Assembly: GCF_000738775.1 (NCBI RefSeq)
Contig: NZ_JPOC01000026.1
Coordinates: 1 to 64,000 of the forward strand
DNA from: Prescottella defluvii
GTDB taxonomy: Bacteria; Actinomycetota; Actinomycetes; Mycobacteriales; Mycobacteriaceae
DNA length: 64,000 bases
Direction: 5' to 3'
Shown here: piece after piece, positions 25,917 to 34,553 of the stretch
Layout: each line of letters starts with the position of its first letter
Numbering within the stretch: the stretch's first letter is position 1
The notes under the pieces: model-generated
The model's database searches: none
Seen by the model: the letters and a program-made list of their open reading frames with translations, nothing else
What the model was told of the DNA's origin: nothing
Translations under genes and position numbers: made by a program

Positions 25917-26678
25917 TCAGTCGAGCGGGGCTCCGCCCCAGCGATCCGTCAGCACACCGATCGCGCCCAGCGCGACGGCCGCGGCGGTCGATGTCCGCAA
26001 CACCGTCGGGCCGAGCAGGACCGCGGTCGCCCCGGCGTCGGTGAGGGCGGCGATCTCTTCGTCGGAGAGCCCGCCCTCCGGCCCGACCACCAGCACCACC
26101 TCGGAGGCGTCCCGCAGCGGCAGCGACGCGAGCGGCGACTGCGCGGACTCGTGCAGCACCGCCACCACACCACCACGGCTCACGACGTCCCGCACGAGCC
26201 CCAGCACCTGCTGGGTGTGATGCAGTTCGGCGACCTCGGGCACGAACGACCGTCGGGCCTGCTTGGCCGCCGCCACGGCGGCGTTGCGCCAGCGCACCAC
26301 GCCCTTCTGCGTCTTGGCGCCCTCCCAGCGGGCCACGCACCGCGACGACTGCCACGGCACCACCGCGTCGATCCCGGCCTCGGTGGCCAGTTCGACGGCC
26401 AGCTCGGAGCGTTCCGCCTTGGGCAGCGCCTGCACCAGCGTCACCGCCGGGGACGGCGGCCGCTGATCGCGGCGCGCCGTCACCTCGAGGTCGAGGCGGT
26501 CCTTCCCGGCGGCGGTGACCGTCGCGTCGGCGATCCCGCCGCGACCGTCCGCGAGGAGCAGACGTTCCCCCGGCTTGATGCGCCGCACCGTCGCGGCGTG
26601 ACGGCCCTCGGGTCCGTCGAGCACGGCCGGCTGCCCGACGTCGGGCAGAGGATCGAGATAGAAGACGGTGGCGGCCAT
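25917..26678 (-). CDS. rsmE: 16S rRNA m3U1498 methyltransferase RsmE
   Basis: A 253-aa SPOUT methyltransferase that methylates U1498 of 16S rRNA. An N-terminal PUA-like part (HAATVRRIKPGERLLLADGRG) precedes the knotted SAM-binding domain with VVLVVGPEGGLSDEEIAAL and LGPTVLRTSTAAAVALGAIG, both hallmarks of RsmE. It starts 18 bp after dnaJ2, the same order as in M. tuberculosis (Rv2372c-Rv2374c). Confidence 0.95.
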   Translation of the reverse strand: MAATVFYLDPLPDVGQPAVLDGPEGRHAATVRRIKPGERLLLADGRGGIADATVTAAGKDRLDLEVTARRDQRPPSPAVTLVQALPKAERSELAVELATEAGIDAVVPWQSSRCVARWEGAKTQKGVVRWRNAAVAAAKQARRSFVPEVAELHHTQQVLGLVRDVVSRGGVVAVLHESAQSPLASLPLRDASEVVLVVGPEGGLSDEEIAALTDAGATAVLLGPTVLRTSTAAAVALGAIGVLTDRWGGAPLD

Positions 26679-26696
26679 CAGCGGATCCCGCGCCGA

Positions 26697-27851
26697 TCAG
26701 CGTCCACTGAACGCGTCCCGCAGGCGGGAGAACAGGCCCCCACTGTTCTGCGAACCGGTGGACACGACCTCGGCCTGGTCGCGGTCGCGGTGGTTCTTGA
26801 AATCCTGCAGCAGCTTGGTCTGCTTGCCGTCGAGGCGCGACGGGACCACCACCTCGAGGTGGGCGTGCACGTCGCCACGGACGCCCGAGCGCAGCTTCGG
26901 CATGCCGTGGCCGCGCAGGACCGACACCGATCCGGGCTGAGTGCCGGGTTCGACGGTGATCTCGGTGGGGCCGTCGATGATGGTGTCGAGGGTGACCGTG
27001 GTGCCCAGGGCCGCGTCGACCATGGGGACACGGATGGTGCAGTGCAGGTCGTCGCCGTCGCGGACGAAGACGTCGTGCGGCTGCTCGATCACCTCGACGT
27101 AGAGGTCACCGGCGTGACCGCCGCCGGGGCCGACCTCGCCCTGCGCGGCGAGCCGGATCCGCATGCCGTTGCTGACACCGGCGGGCACCTTGACGGAGAT
27201 GTCGCGGCGGGCGCGCACACGACCGTCGCCACCGCACTTGTGGCAGGGGTCCGGGATGGTCTCGCCGGCGCCGCGGCACGTCGGGCACGGACGCGACGTC
27301 ATGACCTGGCCGAGGAACGACCGCTGCACGGACTGGACCTCGCCGGCGCCGCCGCACGTCTCACAGCGGATCGGCTGCGAGTCGCCGTGCGTGCCGGAGC
27401 CGGTGCAGCCGTCGCACAGGATCGCGGTGTCGACGGTGATGTGCTTGGTGACTCCGGTGGCGCACTCGTCCAGCGTCAGCTTGGTGCGCAGCAGCGAGTC
27501 GGCGCCCGGCTGGACACGGCCCTTGGGCCCGCGACCGCCGCCGGCCCCGCCACCGAAGAACGCCTCGAAGACGTCACCGAGACCACCGAAACCGGCGCCG
27601 CCGAATCCGCCGGCACCGCCACCGCCGCCACCGGACTCCATCGGATCGCCGCCGAGGTCGACGATGCGCCGCTTCTCCGGGTCCGTGAGCACCTCGTACG
27701 CGGTGGAGACCTCACGGAACCGCGCCTGCGCCGACTCGTCGGGGTTGACGTCCGGGTGCAGCTCGCGGGCGAGCTTGCGGTATGCGCGCTTGATTTCCTG
27801 ATCGGTCGCGTTCGGCCCGACGCCGAGCGTGCCGTAGTAATCCCGTGCCAC
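26697..27851 (-). CDS. dnaJ2: Chaperone DnaJ2 (type I Hsp40)
   Basis: A 384-aa co-chaperone stimulating DnaK. The J-domain starts [20 protein letters not shown] and contains HPD ([10 protein letters not shown]). A Gly-rich linker follows (about 73-105). Four CxxCxGxG-type zinc repeats are present: [24 protein letters not shown] and CHKCGGDG. The C-terminal substrate-binding domains are complete. It lies directly downstream of hrcA, so it is probably under HrcA-linked heat-shock control. Confidence 0.97.
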   Translation of the reverse strand: MARDYYGTLGVGPNATDQEIKRAYRKLARELHPDVNPDESAQARFREVSTAYEVLTDPEKRRIVDLGGDPMESGGGGGGAGGFGGAGFGGLGDVFEAFFGGGAGGGRGPKGRVQPGADSLLRTKLTLDECATGVTKHITVDTAILCDGCTGSGTHGDSQPIRCETCGGAGEVQSVQRSFLGQVMTSRPCPTCRGAGETIPDPCHKCGGDGRVRARRDISVKVPAGVSNGMRIRLAAQGEVGPGGGHAGDLYVEVIEQPHDVFVRDGDDLHCTIRVPMVDAALGTTVTLDTIIDGPTEITVEPGTQPGSVSVLRGHGMPKLRSGVRGDVHAHLEVVVPSRLDGKQTKLLQDFKNHRDRDQAEVVSTGSQNSGGLFSRLRDAFSGR

Positions 27852-27941
27852 TTTGGGTATCTCGTCCTTCTCTACTTCGTTCGCATCACACGGTGAGCAG
27901 CGCCGGCGCCGGAGGATCCGGCGCGGGTGCCCGGCCGCACG

Positions 27942-28985
27942 CTATCGCTCGGCGAGTACCTCACCGATGTACCTGGCAACGGCAGCCACCGAGGCAATTG
28001 TTCCCGGATAGTCCATCCGGGTGGGCCCGAGGACCCCCACACCGCCGAGGACGGTGCCGGCGGCCCCGTAGCCGGTGGAGACCACCGACGTGCCGCGCAT
28101 CTCCGCGACCTGGGTCTCCTCGCCGATCCGCACGGTCACGCGACCGGCGTCCTGGGTGGCGGCCAACAGCTTGAGAACCACCACCTGCTCTTCGAGCGCC
28201 TCGAGCACGGAGCGCAGCGACCCCGGCAATCCTGCCTGCATCGTGAAGTCGGCGGCGTTGCGGGTGAGGTTCGCGGTGCCACCGAGCACCAACCGTTCCT
28301 CCGGATGCTCGACCAGCGTCTCCACGAGCACGGTCGCCGATCGGACCACCGCGTCACGCAGGTTCTCCGGTGCGTCCTCCGCGAGTTCGGCCACCGCGAT
28401 GGATGCCGCCGCGAGCCGTTTGCCCTCGAGCGCCCCGCCGAGCAGGGCCCGCAGCCGCGACAGATCCTCCTCGTCGATCACGTCGCCGAGTTCGACGATC
28501 CGCTGGTCGACCCGACCGGAGTCGGTGATCAGCACCAGCAGCAGGCGCGCCGGCGTGAGTGCCACCACCTCGAGGTGCCGCACCGACGACGCCGACAGCG
28601 TCGGGTACTGCACGACGGCAACCTGGCGGGTGAGCTGCGCGAGCAGGCGGACACCGCGCCGCAGCACGTCGTCCAGGTCCACACCGGATTCGAGGAACTC
28701 GAGGATGGCACGCCGCTCGGCCGACGACAGCGGCTTCACCTGGGCGATGCGGTCGACGAACTGCCGGTACCCCTTGTCGGTGGGCACCCGGCCCGAACTG
28801 GTGTGCGGCTGGGCGATGTAGCCCTCCGCCTCGAGCACCGCCATGTCGTTGCGGATCGTGGCACTGGAAACGCCGAGGTTGTGACGCTCCACCAGCGCCT
28901 TCGACCCGATGGGCTCCTGCGTGGCGACATAGTCGGCGACGATCGCCCGGAGTACCTCGAATCTCCGTTCATCGGTACTCGACAC
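27942..28985 (-). CDS. hrcA: Heat-inducible repressor HrcA
   Basis: A 347-aa repressor of class I heat-shock genes. The N-terminal winged helix includes [24 protein letters not shown] and [16 protein letters not shown]; the C-terminal GAF-like domain ends [22 protein letters not shown] at 28985 has GGAGG 8-9 nt upstream and gives the usual family length; the frame to 29201 is spurious. I saw no CIRCE element (TTAGCACTC-9nt-GAGTGCTAA) in the DNA just upstream, so its targets probably lie elsewhere (groEL loci). Confidence 0.96.
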   Translation of the reverse strand: MSSTDERRFEVLRAIVADYVATQEPIGSKALVERHNLGVSSATIRNDMAVLEAEGYIAQPHTSSGRVPTDKGYRQFVDRIAQVKPLSSAERRAILEFLESGVDLDDVLRRGVRLLAQLTRQVAVVQYPTLSASSVRHLEVVALTPARLLLVLITDSGRVDQRIVELGDVIDEEDLSRLRALLGGALEGKRLAAASIAVAELAEDAPENLRDAVVRSATVLVETLVEHPEERLVLGGTANLTRNAADFTMQAGLPGSLRSVLEALEEQVVVLKLLAATQDAGRVTVRIGEETQVAEMRGTSVVSTGYGAAGTVLGGVGVLGPTRMDYPGTIASVAAVARYIGEVLAER

Positions 28986-29226
28986 CGCTGTCCACCTCCA
29001 CTTCGCCACGAGAACGGGGCCCGACAGGGTGGCCCCCGATGCGCGGACACCAGCGTGCTTCGTGTCCACCTCGGTACCCAGTCTAATGGCCGCGCGGATT
29101 CCGAACGCCGCAGGCCGCGCCGGGCATTCGGTACGAACCGAACAGCCGCCGCAGGCCGTAGGGTGACCGTCGGGGTGACCGGCGCTGGTGATCCGGTCCA
29201 CACGAGGAACTCAGGCGGCAAGAGCG

Positions 29227-29538
29227 ATGATCTTCAAGGGTGTCAGGGACGGCAAGCCGTATCCGGAGCATGGGCTGACGCTGCGGGACTGGGCGCAGAT
29301 CCCCCCGCGTCAGGTGCGCTTGGACGAGATCGTCACCACCACCAGAGTCCTGGAACTCGACCGCCTGCTGTCGGAGGATTCCACGTTCTACGGCGACCTG
29401 TTCCCGCACGCGGTGCTGTGGGAGGGCAACATCTACCTCGAGGACGGCGTCCACCACGCGGTCCGGTCCGCCCTCCGCAATCGCGTCGTGCTGCACGCCC
29501 GGGTGTACGACTACGACGCCGCGCTCGCCGACGACTGA
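29227..29538 (+). CDS. Conserved hypothetical protein, Rv2375 type
   Basis: A 103-aa soluble protein with strongly conserved IPPRQVRLDEIVTTTRVLEL and STFYGDLFPHAVLWEGN. The C-terminal YLEDGVHHAVRSALRN has a G.H.A.R pattern reminiscent of ParB-like/sulfiredoxin folds, though no nuclease motif can be claimed. It appears to be the counterpart of M. tuberculosis Rv2375, also next to hrcA. Function unknown. It is convergent with hemW and separated from it by 16 bp. Confidence 0.82.
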   Translation: MIFKGVRDGKPYPEHGLTLRDWAQIPPRQVRLDEIVTTTRVLELDRLLSEDSTFYGDLFPHAVLWEGNIYLEDGVHHAVRSALRNRVVLHARVYDYDAALADD

Positions 29539-29554
29539 TCCGGCGCCCGCCCGG

Positions 29555-30763
29555 TCAGTCGAGGACGTCGCGGACGACGGCGTCGGCGAGTAGACGACCG
29601 CGGTCGGTGAGGACCAGGTGGTCGCCGGTGATCGTCGCGAGGCCGTCGGCGACGACCCGTTCGGCCGCGGCACGCTCGCCGGCGGACAGGTCCGCCAACG
29701 GCAGTCCGCTCCGCAACCGCACCGTGAGCATCACCCGCTCGACGTGCACGTCTTCGGCGCTGAGGGTCTCGCTGCCGCCGACCGGCAACTCGCCCGCCGC
29801 CAGACGGTCCGCGTACCGGGCGGGATGCTTCACGTTCCACCACCGCACCCCACCGATGTGGCTGTGCGCGCCCGGGCCGGCGCCCCACCAGTCGCCACCG
29901 TCCCAGTAGCCGAGGTTGTGGAAGCAGCGGGCATCGTCACCGGACGCCCAGTTCGACACCTCGTACCAGTGCAGGCCCGCCTCCGCCAGACGTGCATCGA
30001 TGCGCTCGTAGCGGGATGCGAGGACGTCGTCGTCGGGGGCCGGAAGTTCCCCGCGCCGAACCTTGCGGGCCAGCGCGGTGCCGTCCTCGACGATGAGCGC
30101 GTACGCGGACACGTGGTCGACTCCCGCGCTGAGCACCGCGTCGAGCGAGGCGTCCAGGTCGGCGTCCGTCTCGCCCGGGGTGCCGTAGATGAGGTCGAGA
30201 TTGACGTGATCGAACCCGGCTGCACGCGCCTCCCGGGCGGCCGCCACGGCCCGTCCCGGCGTGTGGGTGCGGTCGAGCACCTTCAGCACGTGCGGCGCGG
30301 CGGACTGCATCCCGAGCGAGATCCGGGTGTAGCCGGCGCCGCGCAGCACGCCGAAGAACTCGGGGGACGTGGACTCCGGATTGGACTCGGTGGTGACCTC
30401 GGCGCCCGGAGCCAGACCGAAGCTGCCGCGGACGGCCCCCAGCACCTCCGCCAGACCGTCGCCACCGAGCAGTGAGGGCGTACCGCCGCCCACGAAGACG
30501 GTGTCGACGGCGGGCCCACCGGTGATCTCGGCGGCGAGGGCCAGCTCCCGCTTCAACGCCTCGAGCCACGACTGCGGCGACGCGGACGTGCCCAGCTCTC
30601 CTGCGGTGTAGGTGTTGAAATCGCAGTAGCCACAGCGCGTGGCGCAGAACGGCACGTGGACGTAGATCCCGAACGGACGCGTTCCCACTCCCGCCAGGGC
30701 CGAGTCGGGAAGTTCGAAGGGTATCGAGGCGACGGCAGGGGTCGAGGCAGCAGATCCACTCAC
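29555..30763 (-). CDS. hemW: Heme chaperone HemW (radical SAM)
   Basis: A 402-aa radical-SAM protein of the HemN-like family. The cluster motif CATRCGYCDF has C40, C44 and C47; GGGTPSLLGG follows. The C-terminal HemN-like domain has GLHWYEVSNWASG and ends in a winged-helix segment (RGRLLADAVVRDVLD). The absence of the extra fourth Cys after the motif (F instead) fits HemW, which delivers heme, rather than coproporphyrinogen dehydrogenase. The GTG start at 30763 is uncertain because GGAGG sits only 1 nt before it. Confidence 0.92.
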   Translation of the reverse strand: MSGSAASTPAVASIPFELPDSALAGVGTRPFGIYVHVPFCATRCGYCDFNTYTAGELGTSASPQSWLEALKRELALAAEITGGPAVDTVFVGGGTPSLLGGDGLAEVLGAVRGSFGLAPGAEVTTESNPESTSPEFFGVLRGAGYTRISLGMQSAAPHVLKVLDRTHTPGRAVAAAREARAAGFDHVNLDLIYGTPGETDADLDASLDAVLSAGVDHVSAYALIVEDGTALARKVRRGELPAPDDDVLASRYERIDARLAEAGLHWYEVSNWASGDDARCFHNLGYWDGGDWWGAGPGAHSHIGGVRWWNVKHPARYADRLAAGELPVGGSETLSAEDVHVERVMLTVRLRSGLPLADLSAGERAAAERVVADGLATITGDHLVLTDRGRLLADAVVRDVLD

Positions 30764-30819
30764 CCCTCCAGTGTCCCAGCCGCCTCGGTCGGCGCCACGT
30801 TCCCCCAGGAGATCGGGCT

Positions 30820-30843
30820 ATTTCCCGGAAATTCGGGGGAAAT
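30820..30843. promoter_or_regulatory. Inverted repeat upstream of the sulfite-reductase leader promoter
   Basis: ATTTCCC and GGGAAAT flank a 10-nt AT-rich centre containing GAAATTC. It lies roughly 15 bp above the expected -35 position. The -35 itself is poor, so an activator site is possible (inference). Confidence 0.4.
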
Positions 30844-30879
30844 ATCTCCCCAGTGGTCGGCAGACGGCAAATCCCATGG

Positions 30880-30885
30880 CACAAT
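30880..30885 (+). promoter_or_regulatory. -10 element for leaderless transcription of the Cys-rich leader
   Basis: CACAAT ends 7 nt before the leader ATG at 30893. That spacing would place transcript start at or one base from the A of the ATG, giving a leaderless mRNA. Confidence 0.5.
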
Positions 30886-30892
30886 GGCCGCC

Positions 30893-30982
30893 ATGACAGA
30901 TACCGGGGTGCGATTGGTGGCCAGGCGCCACGTCGACCTCAAGCGTGTCTGTAGCTGTTGTTGTCTGCCTTGCGGCGTGTAA
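30893..30982 (+). CDS. Cysteine-rich leader peptide (attenuator uORF) of the sir-cysHDN operon
   Basis: A 29-aa ORF with the body TGVRLVARRHVDLKRV followed by CSCCCLPCGV, five cysteines within seven residues. The RRHVDL block is the known signature of actinobacterial sulfur leader peptides. It lies 169 bp upstream of sir and probably starts with the first nucleotide of the mRNA. Leaderless poly-Cys ORFs are established in mycobacteria as cysteine-responsive attenuators: ribosomes stall on Cys codons when charged tRNA-Cys is scarce and downstream expression rises. No clear rho-independent hairpin was seen in 30983-31151, so the mechanism may differ (for example Rho or translational coupling). 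Confidence 0.8.
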   Translation: MTDTGVRLVARRHVDLKRVCSCCCLPCGV

Positions 30983-31151
30983 AGCAGCCCAGCGTCCCCC
31001 TGCCCTGAAAGCAGTCCGCGCTCGCCTGCGTTCGTCTCCCCGTTTCAGCCCGCTTATCCCGGCCGGCCGAGGACGATCCCCGCGAGGAAGCAGCCCTCCT
31101 CCCCTGTCTTCGACCGGTGCACCGTGAGATTCACGAAATTCAGGAGCACCC

Positions 31152-32867
31152 ATGACGTCGACCACCGACGCCGAATCCGCCGTGAGCCCGCCCGCGCAGG
31201 CTCGCACCCCCCGCCCGAAGAAGCGGGTCTCCGAAGGCCAGTGGGCCCTCGGCTACCGCGAACCGCTCAACGCGAACGAGCAGATCAAGAAGGACGACAA
31301 CCCGCTCAACGTCCGTGCCCGGATCGAGAACATCTACGCGAAGCAGGGTTTCGCCAGCATCGACAAGGCCGACCTCCGCGGCCGGATGCGCTGGTGGGGC
31401 CTGTACACACAGCGCGAGGAGGGCTACGACGGCACCTTCACCGGCGACGAGAACATCGACCTGCTCGAGGCCGAGTACTTCATGATGCGGGTGCGCTGCG
31501 ACGCCGGCGCACTGAACGTCGCGCAACTGCGGACGATCGGCGAACTCTCCACCGAATTCGGCCGTGACACCGCCGACCTCTCCGACCGGGAGAACGTCCA
31601 GTACCACTGGATCGAGATCGAGAACGTCCCCGAGATCTGGCAGCGGCTCGAGGCCGTCGGGCTGAAGACCACCGAGGCGTGCGGCGACTGCCCCCGCGTC
31701 GTGCTCGGTTCGCCCCTGGCCGGTGAGTCGTTCGACGAAATCCTCGACCCGACACCGGCGATCGACGAGATCGTCCGCCGCTACATCGGCGATCCGCAGT
31801 ACTCGAACCTGCCGCGCAAGTTCAAGACCGCGATCTCGGGGCAGCAGGACGTGGTGCACGAGATCAACGACGTCGCGTTCGTGGGTGTGAACCATCCCGA
31901 GCACGGCCCGGGCCTGGACCTGTGGGTGGGCGGCGGACTGTCGACGAATCCGATGCTCGCGCAACGGGTCGGCGTGTGGGTGCCGCTCGACGAGGTCCCG
32001 GACGTGTGGGAGGCCGTGGTCTCGATCTTCCGCGACTACGGCTACCGCCGCCTGCGTGCCAAGGCGCGGCTGAAGTTCCTGATCAAGGACTGGGGCATCG
32101 ACAAGTTCAGGGAAGTTCTCGAACAGGAGTACCTGAAGCGCAAGCTCATCGACGGCCCCGCGCCGGCGAAGCCGGAACGCCCGATCGACCACATCGGCGT
32201 CCAGAAGCTGCGCAACGGCCTCAACGCGATCGGGTTCTCCCCCATCGCAGGCCGCGTGTCGGGCACCATCCTGACCAAGGTCGCGGCCGCGGCCGAGGCG
32301 GTCGGCTCCGACCGCATCCGCTTCACCCCATACCAGAAGCTGATCGTGCTCGACGTCGCCGACGACAAGGTCGAGGAACTGATCGCCGAACTCGAGCCAC
32401 TGGGCCTGCATGCGCGGCCGTCGCACTGGCGACGGAACCTTCTGGCGTGCAGCGGCATCGAGTTCTGCAAGCTGTCGTTCGTGGAGACCCGCAAGCGCTC
32501 CCAGGTGCTCGCGCCGGAACTCGAGGAGCGGCTCGCGGACATCAACGCGCAGCTCGACGTCCCGATCACGATCAACATCAACGGCTGCCCCAACTCGTGC
32601 GGCCGGTCGCAGATCGCGGACATCGGCTTCAAGGGCCAGCTGGTCGACGACGGCGACGGCAAGCAGGTCGAGGGCTTCCAGGTGCACCTGGGCGGCAGCC
32701 TCGGCCTCGACAGTGCCTTCGGCCGGAAGCTGCGCCAGCACAAGGTGACCAGCGACGAGCTCGGTGACTACATCGACCGCGTGGTACGCAATTTCGTGAA
32801 GCACCGTACCGACGGTGAACGCTTCGCGCAGTGGGCAGTTCGGGCAGACGAGGGGGATTTGCGATGA
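31152..32867 (+). CDS. sir: Ferredoxin-dependent sulfite reductase (SirA/NirA type)
   Basis: A 571-aa enzyme reducing sulfite to sulfide by six electrons. The siroheme/4Fe-4S motif is CSGIEFCKL (about residue 434) and NGCPNSCGR (about 478). The WWGLYTQR and EACGDCPRVVLG segments correspond to the Tyr and Cys that form the active-site cross-link in M. tuberculosis NirA. RNA between the leader peptide and ATG 31152 is 169 nt; AGGAG lies just upstream. The stop overlaps the cysH start (ATGA). It is the first structural gene of the assimilatory sulfate-reduction operon. Confidence 0.95.
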   Translation: MTSTTDAESAVSPPAQARTPRPKKRVSEGQWALGYREPLNANEQIKKDDNPLNVRARIENIYAKQGFASIDKADLRGRMRWWGLYTQREEGYDGTFTGDENIDLLEAEYFMMRVRCDAGALNVAQLRTIGELSTEFGRDTADLSDRENVQYHWIEIENVPEIWQRLEAVGLKTTEACGDCPRVVLGSPLAGESFDEILDPTPAIDEIVRRYIGDPQYSNLPRKFKTAISGQQDVVHEINDVAFVGVNHPEHGPGLDLWVGGGLSTNPMLAQRVGVWVPLDEVPDVWEAVVSIFRDYGYRRLRAKARLKFLIKDWGIDKFREVLEQEYLKRKLIDGPAPAKPERPIDHIGVQKLRNGLNAIGFSPIAGRVSGTILTKVAAAAEAVGSDRIRFTPYQKLIVLDVADDKVEELIAELEPLGLHARPSHWRRNLLACSGIEFCKLSFVETRKRSQVLAPELEERLADINAQLDVPITININGCPNSCGRSQIADIGFKGQLVDDGDGKQVEGFQVHLGGSLGLDSAFGRKLRQHKVTSDELGDYIDRVVRNFVKHRTDGERFAQWAVRADEGDLR

Positions 32868-33613
32868 CGGTGGATCTGACGACGGCGACCGAGGACGACC
32901 TGCGCGCGCTGGCCGCACGTGGTGCGGCCGAACTCGACGGAGCGTCGGCCGGGGAACTGCTGCAGTGGACCGAGGACACCTTCGGGGCCGGGGCGAGCGA
33001 AGCGACGGGGCATCGCAACGGCTACATCGTGGCGTCGAACATGCAGGACGGTGTCCTGGTTCACCTTGCGGCACAGGTTCATAAATCAGGCGTGCTGCCG
33101 GTTCTTTTCCTGGAAACCGGTTACCACTTCCCGGAGACCATCGGCACCCGGGACGCGGTGGAGCAGGTGTACGGCGTCAACGTCATCAACGCGCAGGCCG
33201 AGGCCTCCGTCGCCGAGCAGGATGCAGCCGAGGGCAAGGATCTGTTCGCCCGCGAGCCCAACCGCTGCTGCGCGCTGCGCAAGGTCGCCCCGCTGACGGC
33301 GACGCTGAAGAACTACCGGGCGTGGGTCACCGGCATCCGCCGGGTCGAGGCCCCCACCCGGGCGAACGCGCCGCTCGTCTCGTTCGACGACGCGTTCGGA
33401 CTGGTGAAGATCAATCCCATCGCCGCGTGGTCGGACGACGACATGCAGGCGTACATCGACGCGCATTCGATCCTCGTGAATCCGCTCGTCGACGAGGGGT
33501 ATCCGTCCATCGGTTGCGCTCCATGCACCGTCAAACCACTCCCCGGCGCCGATCCGCGTAGCGGTCGGTGGGCCGGTTCGGCCAAGACAGAATGCGGGTT
33601 GCACGCGTCATGA
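32864..33613 (+). CDS. cysH: Adenylyl-sulfate (APS) reductase, 4Fe-4S type
   Basis: A 249-aa reductase converting APS to sulfite and AMP with thioredoxin. The 4Fe-4S ligands characteristic of APS-specific enzymes are present: the CC pair near residue 134 and CAPC near 218. The catalytic Cys is in KTECGLHAS at the C-terminus. Substrate recognition shows LFLETGYHFPET and VTGIRR. APS rather than PAPS use follows from the cluster motif. Both ends overlap neighbours by 4 nt (ATGA), so translation is coupled with sir and cysD. Confidence 0.95.
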   Translation: MTVDLTTATEDDLRALAARGAAELDGASAGELLQWTEDTFGAGASEATGHRNGYIVASNMQDGVLVHLAAQVHKSGVLPVLFLETGYHFPETIGTRDAVEQVYGVNVINAQAEASVAEQDAAEGKDLFAREPNRCCALRKVAPLTATLKNYRAWVTGIRRVEAPTRANAPLVSFDDAFGLVKINPIAAWSDDDMQAYIDAHSILVNPLVDEGYPSIGCAPCTVKPLPGADPRSGRWAGSAKTECGLHAS

Positions 33614-34551
33614 CAATCGACATCTCACTCCCCGAGCCGCGGCTTGCGCTGGACGGCAACAAGTTCGACACCCTCGATGCGCTCGAGTCCGAAGCCATCC
33701 ACATCTTCCGTGAGGTGGCCGGCGAGTTCGAGCGCCCCGTGATCCTGTTCTCGGGCGGCAAGGACTCGACGGTGCTGCTGCACCTGGCGATCAAGGCCTT
33801 CTGGCCGGCGCCGCTGCCGTTCGCGTTGCTGCACGTGGACACGGGCCACAACCTGCAGGAGGTGCTGGACTTCCGTGACCACGTGGTCGCGAAGTACAAC
33901 CTGCGCCTGCATGTCGCCAAGGTCGAGGACTATCTCGCCGACGGTCGGCTCACCGAGCGGCCCGACGGCATCCGCAATCCGCTGCAGACCGTGCCCCTGC
34001 TCGACGCGATCGCCGAGAACCGTTTCGACGCCGTGTTCGGCGGTGCGCGCCGCGACGAGGAGCGGGCCCGCGCCAAGGAGCGGATCTTCTCGCTGCGCAA
34101 CGCGTTCGGCCAGTGGGATCCCAAGCGTCAGCGTCCCGAGCTGTGGAACCTGTACAACGGCCGGCACTCCCCCGGCGAGCAGGTCCGGGTGTTCCCGCTC
34201 AGCAACTTCACCGAGCTCGACATCTGGCGCTACATCGCGCGCGACGACGTCGAGTTGGCAAGCATCTACTACGCCCATCAGCGCCCGGTGTACCAGCGGG
34301 ACGGCATGTGGATGACCCCGGGCGTGTGGGGCGGGCCGACCGAGGGCGAGGAGTTGCAGACGCTCTCGGTGCGGTACCGCACCGTCGGCGACGGCTCCAC
34401 CACGGGCGCGGTGCTGTCCGAGGCCGCCGACAACGAGGCGATCCTCGCCGAGGTCGCGGCGTCCCGACTGACCGAACGCGGCGCCACCCGCGGCGACGAC
34501 CGAGTTTCCGAAGCGGCCATGGAAGACCGCAAGCGAGAGGGCTACTTCTGA
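33610..34551 (+). CDS. cysD: Sulfate adenylyltransferase subunit 2 (CysD)
   Basis: A 313-aa PP-loop ATP pyrophosphatase, the catalytic half of ATP sulfurylase, making APS from ATP and sulfate. The PP-loop FSGGKDS begins near residue 48. Downstream blocks include HVDTGHNLQEV, GGARRDEERARAKER and the C-terminal GATRGDDR..EDRKREGYF typical of CysD. ATG at 33610 overlaps the cysH stop; cysN begins 2 bp after the stop. Confidence 0.96.
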   Translation: MTIDISLPEPRLALDGNKFDTLDALESEAIHIFREVAGEFERPVILFSGGKDSTVLLHLAIKAFWPAPLPFALLHVDTGHNLQEVLDFRDHVVAKYNLRLHVAKVEDYLADGRLTERPDGIRNPLQTVPLLDAIAENRFDAVFGGARRDEERARAKERIFSLRNAFGQWDPKRQRPELWNLYNGRHSPGEQVRVFPLSNFTELDIWRYIARDDVELASIYYAHQRPVYQRDGMWMTPGVWGGPTEGEELQTLSVRYRTVGDGSTTGAVLSEAADNEAILAEVAASRLTERGATRGDDRVSEAAMEDRKREGYF

Positions 34552-34553
34552 TC

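Noticed and set aside
24860-29201. CIRCE element expected near hrcA/dnaJ2
   Set aside because: No TTAGCACTC-9nt-GAGTGCTAA or close variant was found upstream of hrcA or dnaJ2 by eye.
30983-31151. Riboswitch (for example SAM-type) between the Cys leader and sir
   Set aside because: No conserved riboswitch core could be recognised; the Cys-rich ORF already explains sulfur control.
31140-33074. A 644-codon minus-strand frame opposite sir
   Set aside because: Antisense shadow of the sulfite reductase and cysH genes.
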